Shown: positions 40,007 through 49,936, counted from the stretch's first letter. The stretch is 64,000 nucleotides of DNA from Cellulomonas persica (GCF_007989825.1 NZ_BJUA01000001.1:124001-188000); one strand, 5' to 3'. Notes: generated by a model not told the origin, from the sequence alone. Numbers and translations are program-made.

Positions 40007-40921
40007 TCAGCCCTTGACCGCGCCGGACACGAGGCCCGAGGTCATCCGGCCCTGCACGAACAGGAAGAAGATGATCACCGGGATCGCGATGAGCGTGGAC
40101 GCCGCCATGACCTGCCCCCAGTCGACGCCACGGTTGGCGGACGCCGACAGGAAGTTGCGCAGCCACAGGGGCAGCGTCTGGCTGGACTGCGACGGCAGCG
40201 CGACGAGCGCGACCGTGAACTCGTTCCACGCCTGCAGGAACGCGTACACGCCCGAGGCCACGAGACCCGGCGCGAGCAGCGGGAACGTGATCCGCAGGAA
40301 CGCCTGCGTGCGCGAGAGCCCGTCGACCATCGCGGCCTCCTCGAGCTCGGCGGGCACACCCGCGACGAACCCGCGCAGCATCCAGATGGTGAACGGGATC
40401 ACCGCGGCCGTGTAGAGCACGGTCACGCCGATCACGGAGTCGAGCAGGTGGACCGACGAGAGCATCTTGTACTGCGCGATGAACAGGCCCTCGGCCGGCA
40501 GCATCTGGATGAACAGCACCGCGAGGACGAACGACGTGCGGCCGCGGAACTTCCAGCGGCTGATCGCGAGCGCACCGAGGAACGCGAAGACCAGCACGGC
40601 GAGCACCGTCAGGAGCGTGATCGCGGTGCTCATCTTGAGCGCGGTCGCGAAGTCGCCGCCCTCGAGCACGCGCGAGAAGTTGGTCGTCGTGGCGTGCAGC
40701 GGCAGGAACTGCGGCGTCGTCGCCCGCAGGTACGCGGCGGGCGTGAACGCGGACAGGACCATCCAGTAGACGGGGAAGACCCAGATCAGCGCGGCGAGGA
40801 TGCCGAGGGCACCCAGGGCCACGGCGCGCACCCGGCGGCGGTTCGCGCGCGGTGCGTGCTTCCTGGTCGCGAGGTCGCGGGCCTTGCCCTGCGACGGGCG
40901 CGCGGGCGCGATGGCGCTCAT
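40007..40921 (-). CDS. Sugar ABC transporter permease (MalG/DasC type)
   Basis: 304 residues, six membrane helices. The EAA loop that contacts the ATPase reads EEAAMVDGLSRTQAFLRITF with PLLAPG after. ATGA overlap (40918-40921) with the other permease. It belongs with the MalF-like permease and the lipoprotein to a CUT1 importer; the ATPase (MsiK-like) is not in the window, as is usual in actinobacteria that share one ATPase. Confidence 0.93.
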   Translation of the reverse strand: MSAIAPARPSQGKARDLATRKHAPRANRRRVRAVALGALGILAALIWVFPVYWMVLSAFTPAAYLRATTPQFLPLHATTTNFSRVLEGGDFATALKMSTAITLLTVLAVLVFAFLGALAISRWKFRGRTSFVLAVLFIQMLPAEGLFIAQYKMLSSVHLLDSVIGVTVLYTAAVIPFTIWMLRGFVAGVPAELEEAAMVDGLSRTQAFLRITFPLLAPGLVASGVYAFLQAWNEFTVALVALPSQSSQTLPLWLRNFLSASANRGVDWGQVMAASTLIAIPVIIFFLFVQGRMTSGLVSGAVKG

Positions 40922-41919
40922 GCGTCCTCCTTCATGAGGCTGCGGACGTACGGCCAGCTCAGCAGGACGGTGAGCGCCAGCACGAAGATCGAGACGGCTG
41001 CGGCCCCGCCGAAGTCCTGGCGGCTCATGCCGAGCTCGTAGATGAAGTTGCCGAGCAGGTTGGTCTCGGACACCGGGGCGCCTGCGTCCTGCAGGAGCCG
41101 GATCTGCGCGAACACCCGCAGGTCCCAGATGATCTGCAGCAGCAGGACGATCGACAGGACCGGGCGGACCATCGGCAGCAGGATGTGCCACAGCTGCTGC
41201 CGGCCGCTCGCGCCGTCGATGCGCGCGGCCTCGAGCACCTCCTCGGGCACCGACGTCAGGCCCGCGTACAGCGACAGCGCGACGAACGGCACCGACATCC
41301 AGACGATGATCATGGTCGCGACGAAGAAGAACGTCATGGGCTGCGAGAGCCACGAGTAGCCGGCCATGCCGTCGAAGCCGACCTTGACGAGCAGCCAGTT
41401 GACGACGCCCGTGCGGTAGTCGAACAGCCACTTGAAGACCGTGACGCCCGCGACCATCGGCATCGCCCACGCGAGCAGCAGGCAGACCTGCAGGGTGAGC
41501 CGGACGGGCGTCGTGACCGCGCGCATCAGCAGCGCGAGCGCGAGGCCGACCACGACCGTGAGCAGCGCGTTGACCATGCAGAACACGACCGAGCGCGCGA
41601 CCACGGCCCACAGCGCGTCGTCGGTGAAGATGCGCACGAAGTTGTCGAGCCCGACGAACTCGGGCGGCTGCCCGAACTGCTGCTCGAGGCCGTACTTCTG
41701 CACCGACATGACGACCTGCTTGCCGACCGGGTAGGCCAGACCGGCGAGCAGCGCGACGACGGCGGGGACGAGGAGCAGGTAGGGCGCCGAGGGCGGGCGG
41801 CGCCGGCGCGGGGCGGGCGGCTCGCCCGTCGGCGCGGTGCCGGTCGCCGCAGGGCCGGTCGCAGCGGGGCCGGCCGGGCCGCTGTGCGCGGGCACGCCGA
41901 GGGCAGCGTCGTGGGACAT
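40918..41919 (-). CDS. Sugar ABC transporter permease (MalF/DasB type)
   Basis: 333 residues. A Pro/Ala/Gly-rich tail precedes six membrane helices. The EAA loop reads LEAARIDGASGRQQLWHILL. ATG 41919 with a weak ribosome-binding site. The frame in front is separated from the binding-protein gene by a hairpin. Confidence 0.92.
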   Translation of the reverse strand: MSHDAALGVPAHSGPAGPAATGPAATGTAPTGEPPAPRRRRPPSAPYLLLVPAVVALLAGLAYPVGKQVVMSVQKYGLEQQFGQPPEFVGLDNFVRIFTDDALWAVVARSVVFCMVNALLTVVVGLALALLMRAVTTPVRLTLQVCLLLAWAMPMVAGVTVFKWLFDYRTGVVNWLLVKVGFDGMAGYSWLSQPMTFFFVATMIIVWMSVPFVALSLYAGLTSVPEEVLEAARIDGASGRQQLWHILLPMVRPVLSIVLLLQIIWDLRVFAQIRLLQDAGAPVSETNLLGNFIYELGMSRQDFGGAAAVSIFVLALTVLLSWPYVRSLMKEDA

Positions 41920-42010
41920 GAGTGGTCTCCTGTGTGCCGAGGCGGGGCCTCGGGGCCGTCTGCGGGGCCCCGTGCTGCGGGGCCCCGCGGACAGCGGGGT
42001 CGGTCCGTCG

Positions 42011-42042
42011 GGTGGCCGGGCAGGGTCCCGCCCGGCCACCCG
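42011..42042 (-). terminator. Intercistronic hairpin between binding protein and permease genes
   Basis: Perfect 12-base arms (42011-42022, 42031-42042), loop AGGGTCCC. It lies after the binding-protein stop and before the permease. A partial terminator here would make more binding protein than permease, as in other CUT1 operons. Confidence 0.65.
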
Positions 42043-42052
42043 TGATCGGGCG

Positions 42053-43384
42053 TCAGCCCGCGGCGCCACCGTTGAGCATCGGCGTCAGCTTGGCGTCGTA
42101 CTCGGTCGCCAGCGCGGCGACGTCGCCGCCGTCGGCGATCTTCTGGAACAGCTCCTCGTAGACGAACGCGCCCTCGATGGCGGCCCAGCCCGGCGCGGCC
42201 GGGGTGAGCTTGGAGGCCGCGGCGGTCTCGATCATCGTCGTGGCGAACTTGTCGTCACCGAGCGAGGACACGAAGTCGGAGTTGCCCGGGCCGAGGCCCG
42301 CACCGCCGAGCTTCGTCTGGTACTCCTCCGAGAAGATGATCCGCAGGAGGTTCTCGGCGAGCTCCGGGTGCTGCGACTTCGCCGAGACGGCGATGTTCGA
42401 GCCACCGGCGAAGACCGGCGCGATGCCGCCGTCGACACCCGGCAGCGCGAAGATGTCGAACGTGGTGTCGTCGGCCATGCCGTCGCGCACCTCGTCGCCC
42501 GCGTCGTTCGTCGTGATGTCACCGATCGACCAGCGCGCCCAACCCGGCGCCATGATCGTCGCCGCCGCCGGCGCGGACCCGTCCGTGCCGTCGTTCAGGA
42601 AGTCCCAGTACGCGACGTCACGCTCGGTCGAGGGCAGGTTCGAGGCGGTCCGGTAGACCTCCTGCCACTGCGTGAGGCCCTCGATCGTCTTGGGGTCCGA
42701 GAGCGTCGAGGTCCACGTGGTGCCGTCCACCGTCGCGAGCTCGCCGCCGTTGGCGAACACCCACGAGATGCCGTTGCGCCAGTCCTGGCCACCCATCGCG
42801 AAGCCCGACTGCGTGTCGGTCTTGAGCTTGGCGACCGACTCGCTGAACTCCGAGAGCGTCTTCGGCACCTCGAGGCCCGCGGCCGTCCAGATGTCCTTGC
42901 GGTAGAACATGTAGCGCGAACCGAAGTAGTACGGCAGCGCGTAGTTCTTGCCGTCGACCGAGCCCACGTCGACGAACGACTGCAGCAGCTTGTCGCCGCC
43001 CAGCTCGTCGTAGATCGGGGTCAGGTCGCGGAACGCGCCCACGGTCGTGAACGTCGGCGACTGCGTGTTGCCGATCTCGACGACGTCGGGCGTGTTCGCC
43101 TCGTCGGGCAGCGCGGTCGTGAGCTTGGTGACGAGGTCGGGCCACGCGACCTCCTCGATGGTCAGCGTCGAGCCCGGGTTCTCGGCGGCGAACGTGTCCT
43201 TGAGGTACTGGCGCAGCTCGTCGTTGGTGTCACCGCCCGCGAGCCAGAGCGTGATCTCGGCAGCCTCTGCCGTCTTCTCGCCGCCGGCGGTCGTCGCGTC
43301 GTCCGACGGCGTGTCGCTGGAGCTGCAGGCGGTCAGCGCGAGCGTCGCCGCCACGCCGAGGGCCGCGAACCGTAGCATCTTCAC
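42053..43384 (-). CDS. Sugar ABC transporter solute-binding lipoprotein
   Basis: 443 residues. A lipobox LTACSSS ends the signal sequence near residue 20; a Thr/Asp/Gly-rich linker follows, then a family-1 binding domain (EITLWLAGGDTNDELR, YMFYRKDIW, GGSNIAVSAKSQHPELAENLL). It captures an oligo- or monosaccharide outside the cell. The start could be GTG 43384 or ATG 43378 two codons later; an AGGAA lies before the GTG. The ROK regulator, permeases, ROK kinase and NagB suggest an amino sugar. Confidence 0.92.
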   Translation of the reverse strand: MKMLRFAALGVAATLALTACSSSDTPSDDATTAGGEKTAEAAEITLWLAGGDTNDELRQYLKDTFAAENPGSTLTIEEVAWPDLVTKLTTALPDEANTPDVVEIGNTQSPTFTTVGAFRDLTPIYDELGGDKLLQSFVDVGSVDGKNYALPYYFGSRYMFYRKDIWTAAGLEVPKTLSEFSESVAKLKTDTQSGFAMGGQDWRNGISWVFANGGELATVDGTTWTSTLSDPKTIEGLTQWQEVYRTASNLPSTERDVAYWDFLNDGTDGSAPAAATIMAPGWARWSIGDITTNDAGDEVRDGMADDTTFDIFALPGVDGGIAPVFAGGSNIAVSAKSQHPELAENLLRIIFSEEYQTKLGGAGLGPGNSDFVSSLGDDKFATTMIETAAASKLTPAAPGWAAIEGAFVYEELFQKIADGGDVAALATEYDAKLTPMLNGGAAG

Positions 43385-43472
43385 GTTGGGGTTCCTCCCG
43401 TGTGCGAGGCGAGCGCCGGGGCGGCGGTCGCCGGGGTGGTGCCTTGACCTGCAAGGGGGCGGCTCGGGGTCG

Positions 43473-44642
43473 TCACGTGACCCCGAGCTGCCCCGACAGG
43501 ACGAGCACTGCCGCACCGGCCAGCGCCCCGTCCTCGTCGAGCGATCCCATCCGCACGGTCAGCCCGCGCCCGATGACGGGCATGGTCCGGGTGCGGATGG
43601 CGGTGAGCGCCGCCTCGCGCAGGGGACCGTCCAGCAGCTCCGTGGGGCCGGAGAGCAGGACCTCCGCGAGGTCGAGCGCACTGACGACGGGTGCCAGGGC
43701 GATGCCCAGCATCCGTCCCGCCGACGCCAGCGCGGCGTCGGAGTCCTCGGGGTCGAGACCCGCGATGCGCCGGCGCAGGGCCGGCACGCTCAGCACGGTC
43801 TCCAGGCAGCCGGCGCGGCCGCACGCGCACGCGAGCGGCACCTCGCCGGGCGTGCTCGCGTCGACGACGGTCACGTGGCCGATCTCGCCGGCGGCGTTGT
43901 TGCGGCCCAGGACGAGCGCGCCGTCGACGACGAGGCCCGCGCCGACGCCCTCGCCGACCGTCACGACCATCGAGCCGCGGCCCGAGGCCTTGCCGAACGT
44001 GAACTCGCCGAGCGCGCGCGAGTTGGCGTCATTGGCCACGTGCACCGGGACGTCGAGCCGTCCGTGCAGCAGTGTGGCGAGCGGCAGGTCGTACCAGCCC
44101 CGGTTGGGCGCCTGCACGACGTGCCCGTCGGTGGTGATGACACCCGGCGAGGCGATGCCGATGCCGATCACGGGGCGGTCGGCCGCGGCGATCAGCGCGC
44201 GGCACACGGCCTCGAGCGCGTCCACCGCGGCGTCGCCGGTGCGGCCGTCGAGCGGCGTCTCGTGCCGGGTGATGACGTCGCCGGTGAGCGTGAGCACCGC
44301 ACCGTGGATCGTCGCGTCGTCGGTGAGGTCGACCGCGACCACCTGGAACGCGTGCGTGCGCATCCCGACGAGCGTCGCGGGCTTGCCGACCTTGCCCTCG
44401 GCGCGCACGCCGAGCTCCTCGACCAGCCCCTCCTCGATGAGGTCGCCGACGAGCGTCGAGACCGTCACCCGCGTCAGGCCGGTGCTGCGCGCGATGTCGG
44501 CGCGCGACGAGGGTCCGGTGTGGAACAGGTGCGCCAGGACGAGCGACCGGTTGTGCACGCGCGCGTGGCCCGGGAGCACCTTGGCGGTGGGCCGCAGGGC
44601 GCGCCCGGCTCGCGCGCCGGTCGTCGGGGTGGTCGCTGGCAT
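43473..44642 (-). CDS. ROK-family transcriptional repressor (NagC/XylR type)
   Basis: 389 residues. A winged-helix region (SSRADIARSTGLTRVTVSTLVGDLIEEGLV) is followed by the ROK sugar-sensing domain with NDANS, AAGEIGHVTVV and zinc motif CACGRAGCLE. It should repress the binding-protein/permease/kinase/NagB operon that follows on the same strand. ATG 44642 has AAGGAAGG upstream, and that ribosome-binding site lies inside an operator-like palindrome, which suggests autoregulation. Confidence 0.92.
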   Translation of the reverse strand: MPATTPTTGARAGRALRPTAKVLPGHARVHNRSLVLAHLFHTGPSSRADIARSTGLTRVTVSTLVGDLIEEGLVEELGVRAEGKVGKPATLVGMRTHAFQVVAVDLTDDATIHGAVLTLTGDVITRHETPLDGRTGDAAVDALEAVCRALIAAADRPVIGIGIASPGVITTDGHVVQAPNRGWYDLPLATLLHGRLDVPVHVANDANSRALGEFTFGKASGRGSMVVTVGEGVGAGLVVDGALVLGRNNAAGEIGHVTVVDASTPGEVPLACACGRAGCLETVLSVPALRRRIAGLDPEDSDAALASAGRMLGIALAPVVSALDLAEVLLSGPTELLDGPLREAALTAIRTRTMPVIGRGLTVRMGSLDEDGALAGAAVLVLSGQLGVT

Positions 44643-44646
44643 GTTT

Positions 44647-44669
44647 GTTAGTAGACCTTCCTTATTAAT
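44647..44669. promoter_or_regulatory. AT-rich operator-like palindrome before the ROK repressor
   Basis: GTTAGTAG, seven bases, TTATTAAT: each half fits RTTARTAR and the seven-base centre contains the ribosome-binding site of the ROK gene (minus strand). AT-rich half-sites stand out in this genome and resemble ROK/NagC-type operators. Confidence 0.55.
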
Positions 44670-44686
44670 CGCCGTCAAGGCCTGCC

Positions 44687-44702
44687 GGTGACCGTGATCA
44701 CA
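44687..44702. promoter_or_regulatory. CRP/GlxR-like site upstream of the ROK repressor
   Basis: GGTGACCGTGATCACA matches TGTGA-N6-TCACA except at the first base. It lies 45 bases before the ROK start, so catabolite control by a CRP-like protein is possible. Confidence 0.4.
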
Positions 44703-44858
44703 TCGTGACCGGCAGTTCACCCGCCCGTAGCGCGGGCAGCGCGAGACACCCGAGCAGGGCGGGGGCTGCGCACCGCGCCGGTCCCGTCTGGCGCGGGAGC
44801 AGGTCTCGTGCAGGACCCGGTCCCGCGCGGGGTCTCGCGTGCTGCTGCCCCGCGGGCG

Positions 44859-45167
44859 TCAGTGCCGGCGGTCGACCAGCACCCACGTCACCGCGCCGAG
44901 CGCGGCCGCGACGAGCAGGACCGACGGCCACGGGCCCAGCGGGGTGCGCGCGAGGAGGTGGGACGCGACGAAGCCGATCGCCCCGAGCAGCACGACGACG
45001 AGCACGCGCAGCGCCCCCGCGGTCCGCCACGACCGCCCCACGCACCAGGCCGCCCCTGCCGCCAGCACCGCTCCCCCGAGCGCGCGCACGTCCGTCGCCT
45101 GCGCGACCGCGAAGCCCGCGACGAGGCTCAGGGCGGCGATCAGGGCGGTGGGCACGCGACGGTTCAC
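44859..45167 (-). CDS. Small four-helix membrane protein
   Basis: 102 residues, almost entirely hydrophobic: about four membrane helices ([63 protein letters not shown]), ending DRRH. GTG start 45167. It recalls DUF3054-like proteins but I cannot name it. It diverges from pgi; the 180-base gap holds both promoters. Confidence 0.65.
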   Translation of the reverse strand: MNRRVPTALIAALSLVAGFAVAQATDVRALGGAVLAAGAAWCVGRSWRTAGALRVLVVVLLGAIGFVASHLLARTPLGPWPSVLLVAAALGAVTWVLVDRRH

Positions 45168-45346
45168 GGCGTCACTGTAGGTGGACGGCGCAGGCGGGCG
45201 GCGCCCACCGCCCGACGCAGGTCCCGTGCAGGCGCGCTCGCGCGCGCACTAGGTTGGGGTCGTCCGCGCGCACCGGGCCCGCACCGGCCCGACGTCGCCG
45301 CGCGGCGCGGCAGCCACTGCCCAGCCACCTCGGAGGGAACCCCATC

Positions 45347-47026
45347 GTGACCAGCCCCATCGACGCCACGACGACGAGCGCGTGGCAGGACCTGTCCGCG
45401 CACGAGTCCACGCTGACCCCGGACCTGCGCGGGTGGTTCGCGGCCGACCCGCAGCGGGCGCAGCGGCTCACGTTCCGCCTCGCAGACCTGCACGTCGACC
45501 TGTCGAAGAACCTCGTCACCGACGAGACCCTCGCGCTCCTGGTCCGCCTGGCGCAGGAGACCGGCGTCCCCGAGCGTCTGCAGGCCATGCTGCGCGGCGA
45601 GCACATCAACGTGACCGAGGACCGCGCCGTGCTGCACACCGCGCTGCGTCGCCCCGCGGGCGCGACCCCGGCGCTCGTCGTCGACGGTCAGGACGTGGAC
45701 GGCGACGTGCAGGCCGAGCTCGCCACGATGTACGCGTTCGCGGACAAGGTGCGTTCGGGCGAGTGGACGGGCGTCACGGGCGAGCGCGTGAAGACGGTCG
45801 TCAACATCGGCATCGGCGGCTCCGACCTCGGGCCCGTCATGGTCTACGAGGCGCTGAAGCCGTACGTGCAGGAGGGCCTCGAGGTCCGCTTCGTCTCCAA
45901 CATCGACCCCACGGACCTCGCGGAGAAGGTCAAGGGCCTGGACCCCGCGACGACGCTGTTCATCGTCGCGTCCAAGACGTTCGGCACGCTCGAGACGCTG
46001 ACGAACGCGCGGCTCGCGCGCCGCTGGCTGTGGGACCAGCTCCTCGCAGCCGGTCACATCGAGGACACCGACGAGGCGCGCACGGCCGCGGTCGCGCAGC
46101 ACTTCGTCGCGGTCTCGACCGCGCTGGACAAGGTCGCGGCGTTCGGCATCGACCCCGCCAACGCGTTCGGCTTCTGGGACTGGGTCGGCGGGCGCTACTC
46201 GGTCGACTCCACGATCGGCACGTCCGTCGCGATCGCGATCGGCCCGCAGGCGTTCGGTGAGCTGCTCGCGGGCTTCCACGCGGTCGACGAGCACGTCGCG
46301 ACGACTCCGCTGGCGAGCAACGTGCCCGTCCTCATGGGCCTGCTCAACGTCTGGTACGTCAACTTCCTGGGCGCGCACACGCACGCCGTGCTGCCCTACG
46401 CGCAGTACCTGCACCGGTTCCCGGCGTACCTCCAGCAGCTCACGATGGAGTCGAACGGCAAGTCGGTCCGCTGGGACGGCACGCCGGTCACGACCGACAC
46501 GGGCGAGGTGTTCTGGGGCGAGCCCGGCACGAACGGCCAGCACGCGTTCTACCAGCTGATCCACCAGGGCACGCGCCTCATCCCGGCGGACTTCATCGCG
46601 GTGGCCAACCCGGCGCACCCGCTCAAGGACGGCGACGCCGACGTGCACGGCCTGTTCCTGGCGAACTTCTTCGCGCAGACCAAGGCGCTCGCGTTCGGCA
46701 AGACGGCCGACGAGGTGCGCGCCGAGGGCACCGACGAGGCGATCGTCCCCGCACGCGTGTTCTCGGGGAACCGTCCGACGACGTCGATCCTCGCGCCCGC
46801 CCTGACGCCGTCGGTCGTCGGTCAGCTCATCGCGCTGTACGAGCACATCACGTTCGTGCAGGGCGCGGTCTGGGGCATCGACTCGTTCGACCAGTGGGGT
46901 GTCGAGCTGGGCAAGAAGCTCGCGCTCGAGATCGCCCCGGCGGTCGAGGGCGACACCGCGGCGCTCGAGGCCCAGGACCCGTCGACCAAGTCCCTGATCT
47001 CGACGTACCTCTCCCTGCGCGACTGA
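45347..47026 (+). CDS. pgi: Glucose-6-phosphate isomerase
   Basis: 559 residues, the standard long form. [11 protein letters not shown] and [15 protein letters not shown] are the family signatures, [18 protein letters not shown] carries the catalytic Glu/His, and [14 protein letters not shown] the C-terminal block. GTG 45347 follows GGAGGG. It links sugar phosphates from the neighbouring locus to glycolysis. Confidence 0.97.
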   Translation: MTSPIDATTTSAWQDLSAHESTLTPDLRGWFAADPQRAQRLTFRLADLHVDLSKNLVTDETLALLVRLAQETGVPERLQAMLRGEHINVTEDRAVLHTALRRPAGATPALVVDGQDVDGDVQAELATMYAFADKVRSGEWTGVTGERVKTVVNIGIGGSDLGPVMVYEALKPYVQEGLEVRFVSNIDPTDLAEKVKGLDPATTLFIVASKTFGTLETLTNARLARRWLWDQLLAAGHIEDTDEARTAAVAQHFVAVSTALDKVAAFGIDPANAFGFWDWVGGRYSVDSTIGTSVAIAIGPQAFGELLAGFHAVDEHVATTPLASNVPVLMGLLNVWYVNFLGAHTHAVLPYAQYLHRFPAYLQQLTMESNGKSVRWDGTPVTTDTGEVFWGEPGTNGQHAFYQLIHQGTRLIPADFIAVANPAHPLKDGDADVHGLFLANFFAQTKALAFGKTADEVRAEGTDEAIVPARVFSGNRPTTSILAPALTPSVVGQLIALYEHITFVQGAVWGIDSFDQWGVELGKKLALEIAPAVEGDTAALEAQDPSTKSLISTYLSLRD

Positions 47027-47041
47027 CCTGCGCCACGCGAA

Positions 47042-47082
47042 CGGGTGGAGAAACGCTCCCTGACCGAGCGCTTCTCCACCCG
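47042..47082. terminator. Terminator after pgi
   Basis: A 17-base stem with one mismatch (47042-47058 with 47066-47082), loop CCTGACC, 16 bases past the pgi stop and before the end of the convergent NirK gene; probably bidirectional. Confidence 0.88.
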
Positions 47083-47098
47083 TCGTCGTACGGGCGCC

Positions 47099-49936
47099 CT
47101 ACGGCGTGACCACCACGCGACCCGTGGCGCCCTTCTCCGCGTCGGACATGACGTGCGACACGAACGGGTACGTGCCCGCCTCCGGGAACGTCACCTCGAC
47201 GAACCCGCCCTCGGCGGGCTGCAGCGCGAGCACCTGCGACCCTCCCGTGCCGGTCGAGCCGCCGTCACGCAGCGTGTACTCGCCCTCGCGGAAGACCGTG
47301 TGGAACTGCCCGCCGACGACGTGGAACGCGCTCGGCCGGTTCGGGCCGGCGTCGAGCACCCAGAACCGCACGCTCTGGCCGGCGGACGCCGTGAGCGGCC
47401 GGTCGCGGTACTGGTTCGCGTACCCGTTGAAGACGACGAGGTCGGGCACCTGGGTGGCGACCTTCGCGGCGTCGACCTCGCCGCCCTGCTCGCCCAGGTA
47501 CAGCTCGTGCTGGACGACGACGTACTGCCGGTCGACCGGCGCGAGCCCGTCGGGCTCGATGACCACCGCGCCCAGCATCCCGTTGGCGAGGTGGGTCGAC
47601 ATCGGCATCGTCGAGCAGTGGTACATCCAGATGCCCGAGCGCGTGGCCGTGAACGTGTAGGTCAGCTCCTCGCCCGGCTGGATCGTCCGCATCACGTCGT
47701 CGGGCGCGAGCGCACCGGCGTGGAAGTCGATCGAGTGCCCGATCGAGCCGTCGTTGACGAGCGTCACGACGAACCTGTCCCCCACCCGCCCGTGCAGCAC
47801 CGGCCCCGGCGCGGTGCCGCCGAACGTCCACAGCCGCTGCGTCACCCCGGGCGCGACCTCGCGCACGACCTCCTGCACGACGAGCCGCACGCGCCGCGTG
47901 ACCGGCCCCTCGTCGGGCCCGAGCGGCTCGAGCGCGGCGTCGCGCGCGACGACGTCCTCGCCGGGTGCGGCCATGAGGTCGAGCAGGTCGGCCGCAGGTC
48001 CGGTCTGCGACGGGCCGTTCTGCGACGAGCCGGTCTGCGACGAGCCGGTGCCGCCGTGGTCGTGGTGCGCGCCTCCTGACGCGCCCGGGCCCGCGTGCGC
48101 GTCACCGGCCTCCCCCGCGTCGGCCGGCTGTTCGCCGTCCGGCGGGGCGGCCACCTGCGGGGTGCCCGTCGCGACGATCGTGAGCGTCATCCCCATGAGC
48201 CGGTGACCGGCCACCGAGCACCACGCGTCGAGGTCGCCGCCGACGACACCCACGTCGACGCTCGCGCTGCTCCCGGGCGCGAGCCGCCCGGTCGTCGCCC
48301 CGTTGGCGACGACGAGGTCGTGCACGTCGTCGTCGACGTTCGTCACCTCGAGCACCAGACGGTCACCCGCGGGGACCTCGATGCGCGACGGCGAGAACCG
48401 CATGTCGCGCGCCTCGACCCGCACGGTCGTGGTCCGCCCGGTCGCGACGACGTCGCCCGAGCCGTCGCCCGACGTCCCGGCCGTCGCGATCCCCGCCGCG
48501 GGCGGGTCCATCGCGACACCCACGACGAGCGCGAGCGCGAGCGCGCCCACCCCCACCGCGAGCGCCCCCGACCGGTGCGCGGACCGCGCCGCGAGAGCCG
48601 GCGCCGGACCGGCCGGAGCGCCGCCGGCCGCATCCGCGGGCCGGGTCTCGGCGCCGGGGCCGGAGGCGGCCGGCTGCGGTCGCCGCGCGTGGCGCACGAC
48701 GAGCAGCGCACGCAGCGCGAGCACGACGAACGCGACGAGCGCGCCGAGCACGACGAACGAGACCACGACGCGCACGGTGCTCGGCACGGGCGCGCAGAAC
48801 AGCAGCAGGCCTCCGTTGACCAGGACGAGCCGGACCACGGCGCCTCGCTCGAGCTCGGCCGCGGTGCGGCGCGCGACCGCAGGACCGCCGCCGAGCACGA
48901 CGGGCAGCAGGTGCGACAGCGCGCCGATGAGCACCTGCGCCGCGAACCCGACGACGAACGGCGCCACGAGCCCGCGCACGCGGTCGACCGCGACGTCCCA
49001 CCCGGGCGCCGCGACGACCACCGCGCCGAACGCGAGCGACGAGCCCACGAACCAGGCGAGCGACGCGGCGAGCGAGCCCGGCGCGAACGTCGGCGGCACG
49101 GGCACGGGCGCGGTGCGCGCCGGGAGCTCGCGTGCGGCGTTGGCCGCGACGACGGGCAGGGCCGCTCGCCGCTGGCGCCACATGACGAGCCCGATCAGCC
49201 CGGCGCCGACGCTCACGACGACGCAGCCGACGGGTACGAGCCAGCGCAGCCCGGTCGCAGCCCCGACGACGAGCACGCCGAGACCGGCCAGGACCACGGG
49301 CAGCGCGCGGCGCCCGTCCCGTTCGTCCTCGGGCTCGATGCGGGCGTGCTGGACCGTGGGCCACAGCACCATGAGCGTGCCGAGCACGGTGGTCGCGACC
49401 CAGCCGACGAGCGTGAGCGCGACGTGCGCGACGTAGACGCGGCCGTGCGCGTCGTCGGACAGCGTCCCGCGGGCGAGCACCACGCCGCACGCGACCCCGA
49501 GCGGCAGCGCGAGACCCGCGCACACGTACCAGCGCACGAGCGGCCGGAAGCGGGTGGGCAGCGCGCCGCGCATCTGCCGGACCAGGACGACGGCCTGCGT
49601 CAGCCCCGCACCCGCGACGAGCACGGAGCCGGGCACGACGAGCGCGAAGTGGGGCAGCGCGAGGCCCGCGACGACGAGCAGCGCGCCGACGGTGTGCGCC
49701 GCGAGCCGCGCGGTCAGGCCACGGCGCCCACCGGGCACGGGCGTGCGCAACAGCGTGTCGGCGAAGTGCTGGCTCCACAGCAGGATCGCGGTGGTGACCG
49801 CGCCGAGCAGCAGCAGGTGCACCATGAGCCACTGCGCGGCGGGCACCCAGCGGTGCGCGACGGTCAGGAGCGCGGCCGCCACGAGCCACGCGAGGACGAG
49901 CCCGTTGGCGCGCACGTGCCACGACGCGCGGGTCAT
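47099..49936 (-). CDS. Copper nitrite reductase (NirK type) fused to a membrane module and an extra cupredoxin
   Basis: 945 residues, three parts. Residues 1 to about 475: about ten membrane helices. Residues about 500-590: a cupredoxin with type-1 copper ligands His539, Cys573, His578 and Met581. A His/Gly/Ser-rich linker (about 600-645, with HHDHGG) leads to two NirK cupredoxin domains (about 690-945): type-1 His734, Cys774, His782, Met787; type-2 His739, His773, His872; Asp737 matches the catalytic Asp. It should reduce nitrite to NO outside the membrane, with the extra cupredoxin as likely electron donor. I could not place the second catalytic His. Its ATG overlaps the upstream membrane protein stop. 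Confidence 0.85.
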   Translation of the reverse strand: MTRASWHVRANGLVLAWLVAAALLTVAHRWVPAAQWLMVHLLLLGAVTTAILLWSQHFADTLLRTPVPGGRRGLTARLAAHTVGALLVVAGLALPHFALVVPGSVLVAGAGLTQAVVLVRQMRGALPTRFRPLVRWYVCAGLALPLGVACGVVLARGTLSDDAHGRVYVAHVALTLVGWVATTVLGTLMVLWPTVQHARIEPEDERDGRRALPVVLAGLGVLVVGAATGLRWLVPVGCVVVSVGAGLIGLVMWRQRRAALPVVAANAARELPARTAPVPVPPTFAPGSLAASLAWFVGSSLAFGAVVVAAPGWDVAVDRVRGLVAPFVVGFAAQVLIGALSHLLPVVLGGGPAVARRTAAELERGAVVRLVLVNGGLLLFCAPVPSTVRVVVSFVVLGALVAFVVLALRALLVVRHARRPQPAASGPGAETRPADAAGGAPAGPAPALAARSAHRSGALAVGVGALALALVVGVAMDPPAAGIATAGTSGDGSGDVVATGRTTTVRVEARDMRFSPSRIEVPAGDRLVLEVTNVDDDVHDLVVANGATTGRLAPGSSASVDVGVVGGDLDAWCSVAGHRLMGMTLTIVATGTPQVAAPPDGEQPADAGEAGDAHAGPGASGGAHHDHGGTGSSQTGSSQNGPSQTGPAADLLDLMAAPGEDVVARDAALEPLGPDEGPVTRRVRLVVQEVVREVAPGVTQRLWTFGGTAPGPVLHGRVGDRFVVTLVNDGSIGHSIDFHAGALAPDDVMRTIQPGEELTYTFTATRSGIWMYHCSTMPMSTHLANGMLGAVVIEPDGLAPVDRQYVVVQHELYLGEQGGEVDAAKVATQVPDLVVFNGYANQYRDRPLTASAGQSVRFWVLDAGPNRPSAFHVVGGQFHTVFREGEYTLRDGGSTGTGGSQVLALQPAEGGFVEVTFPEAGTYPFVSHVMSDAEKGATGRVVVTP

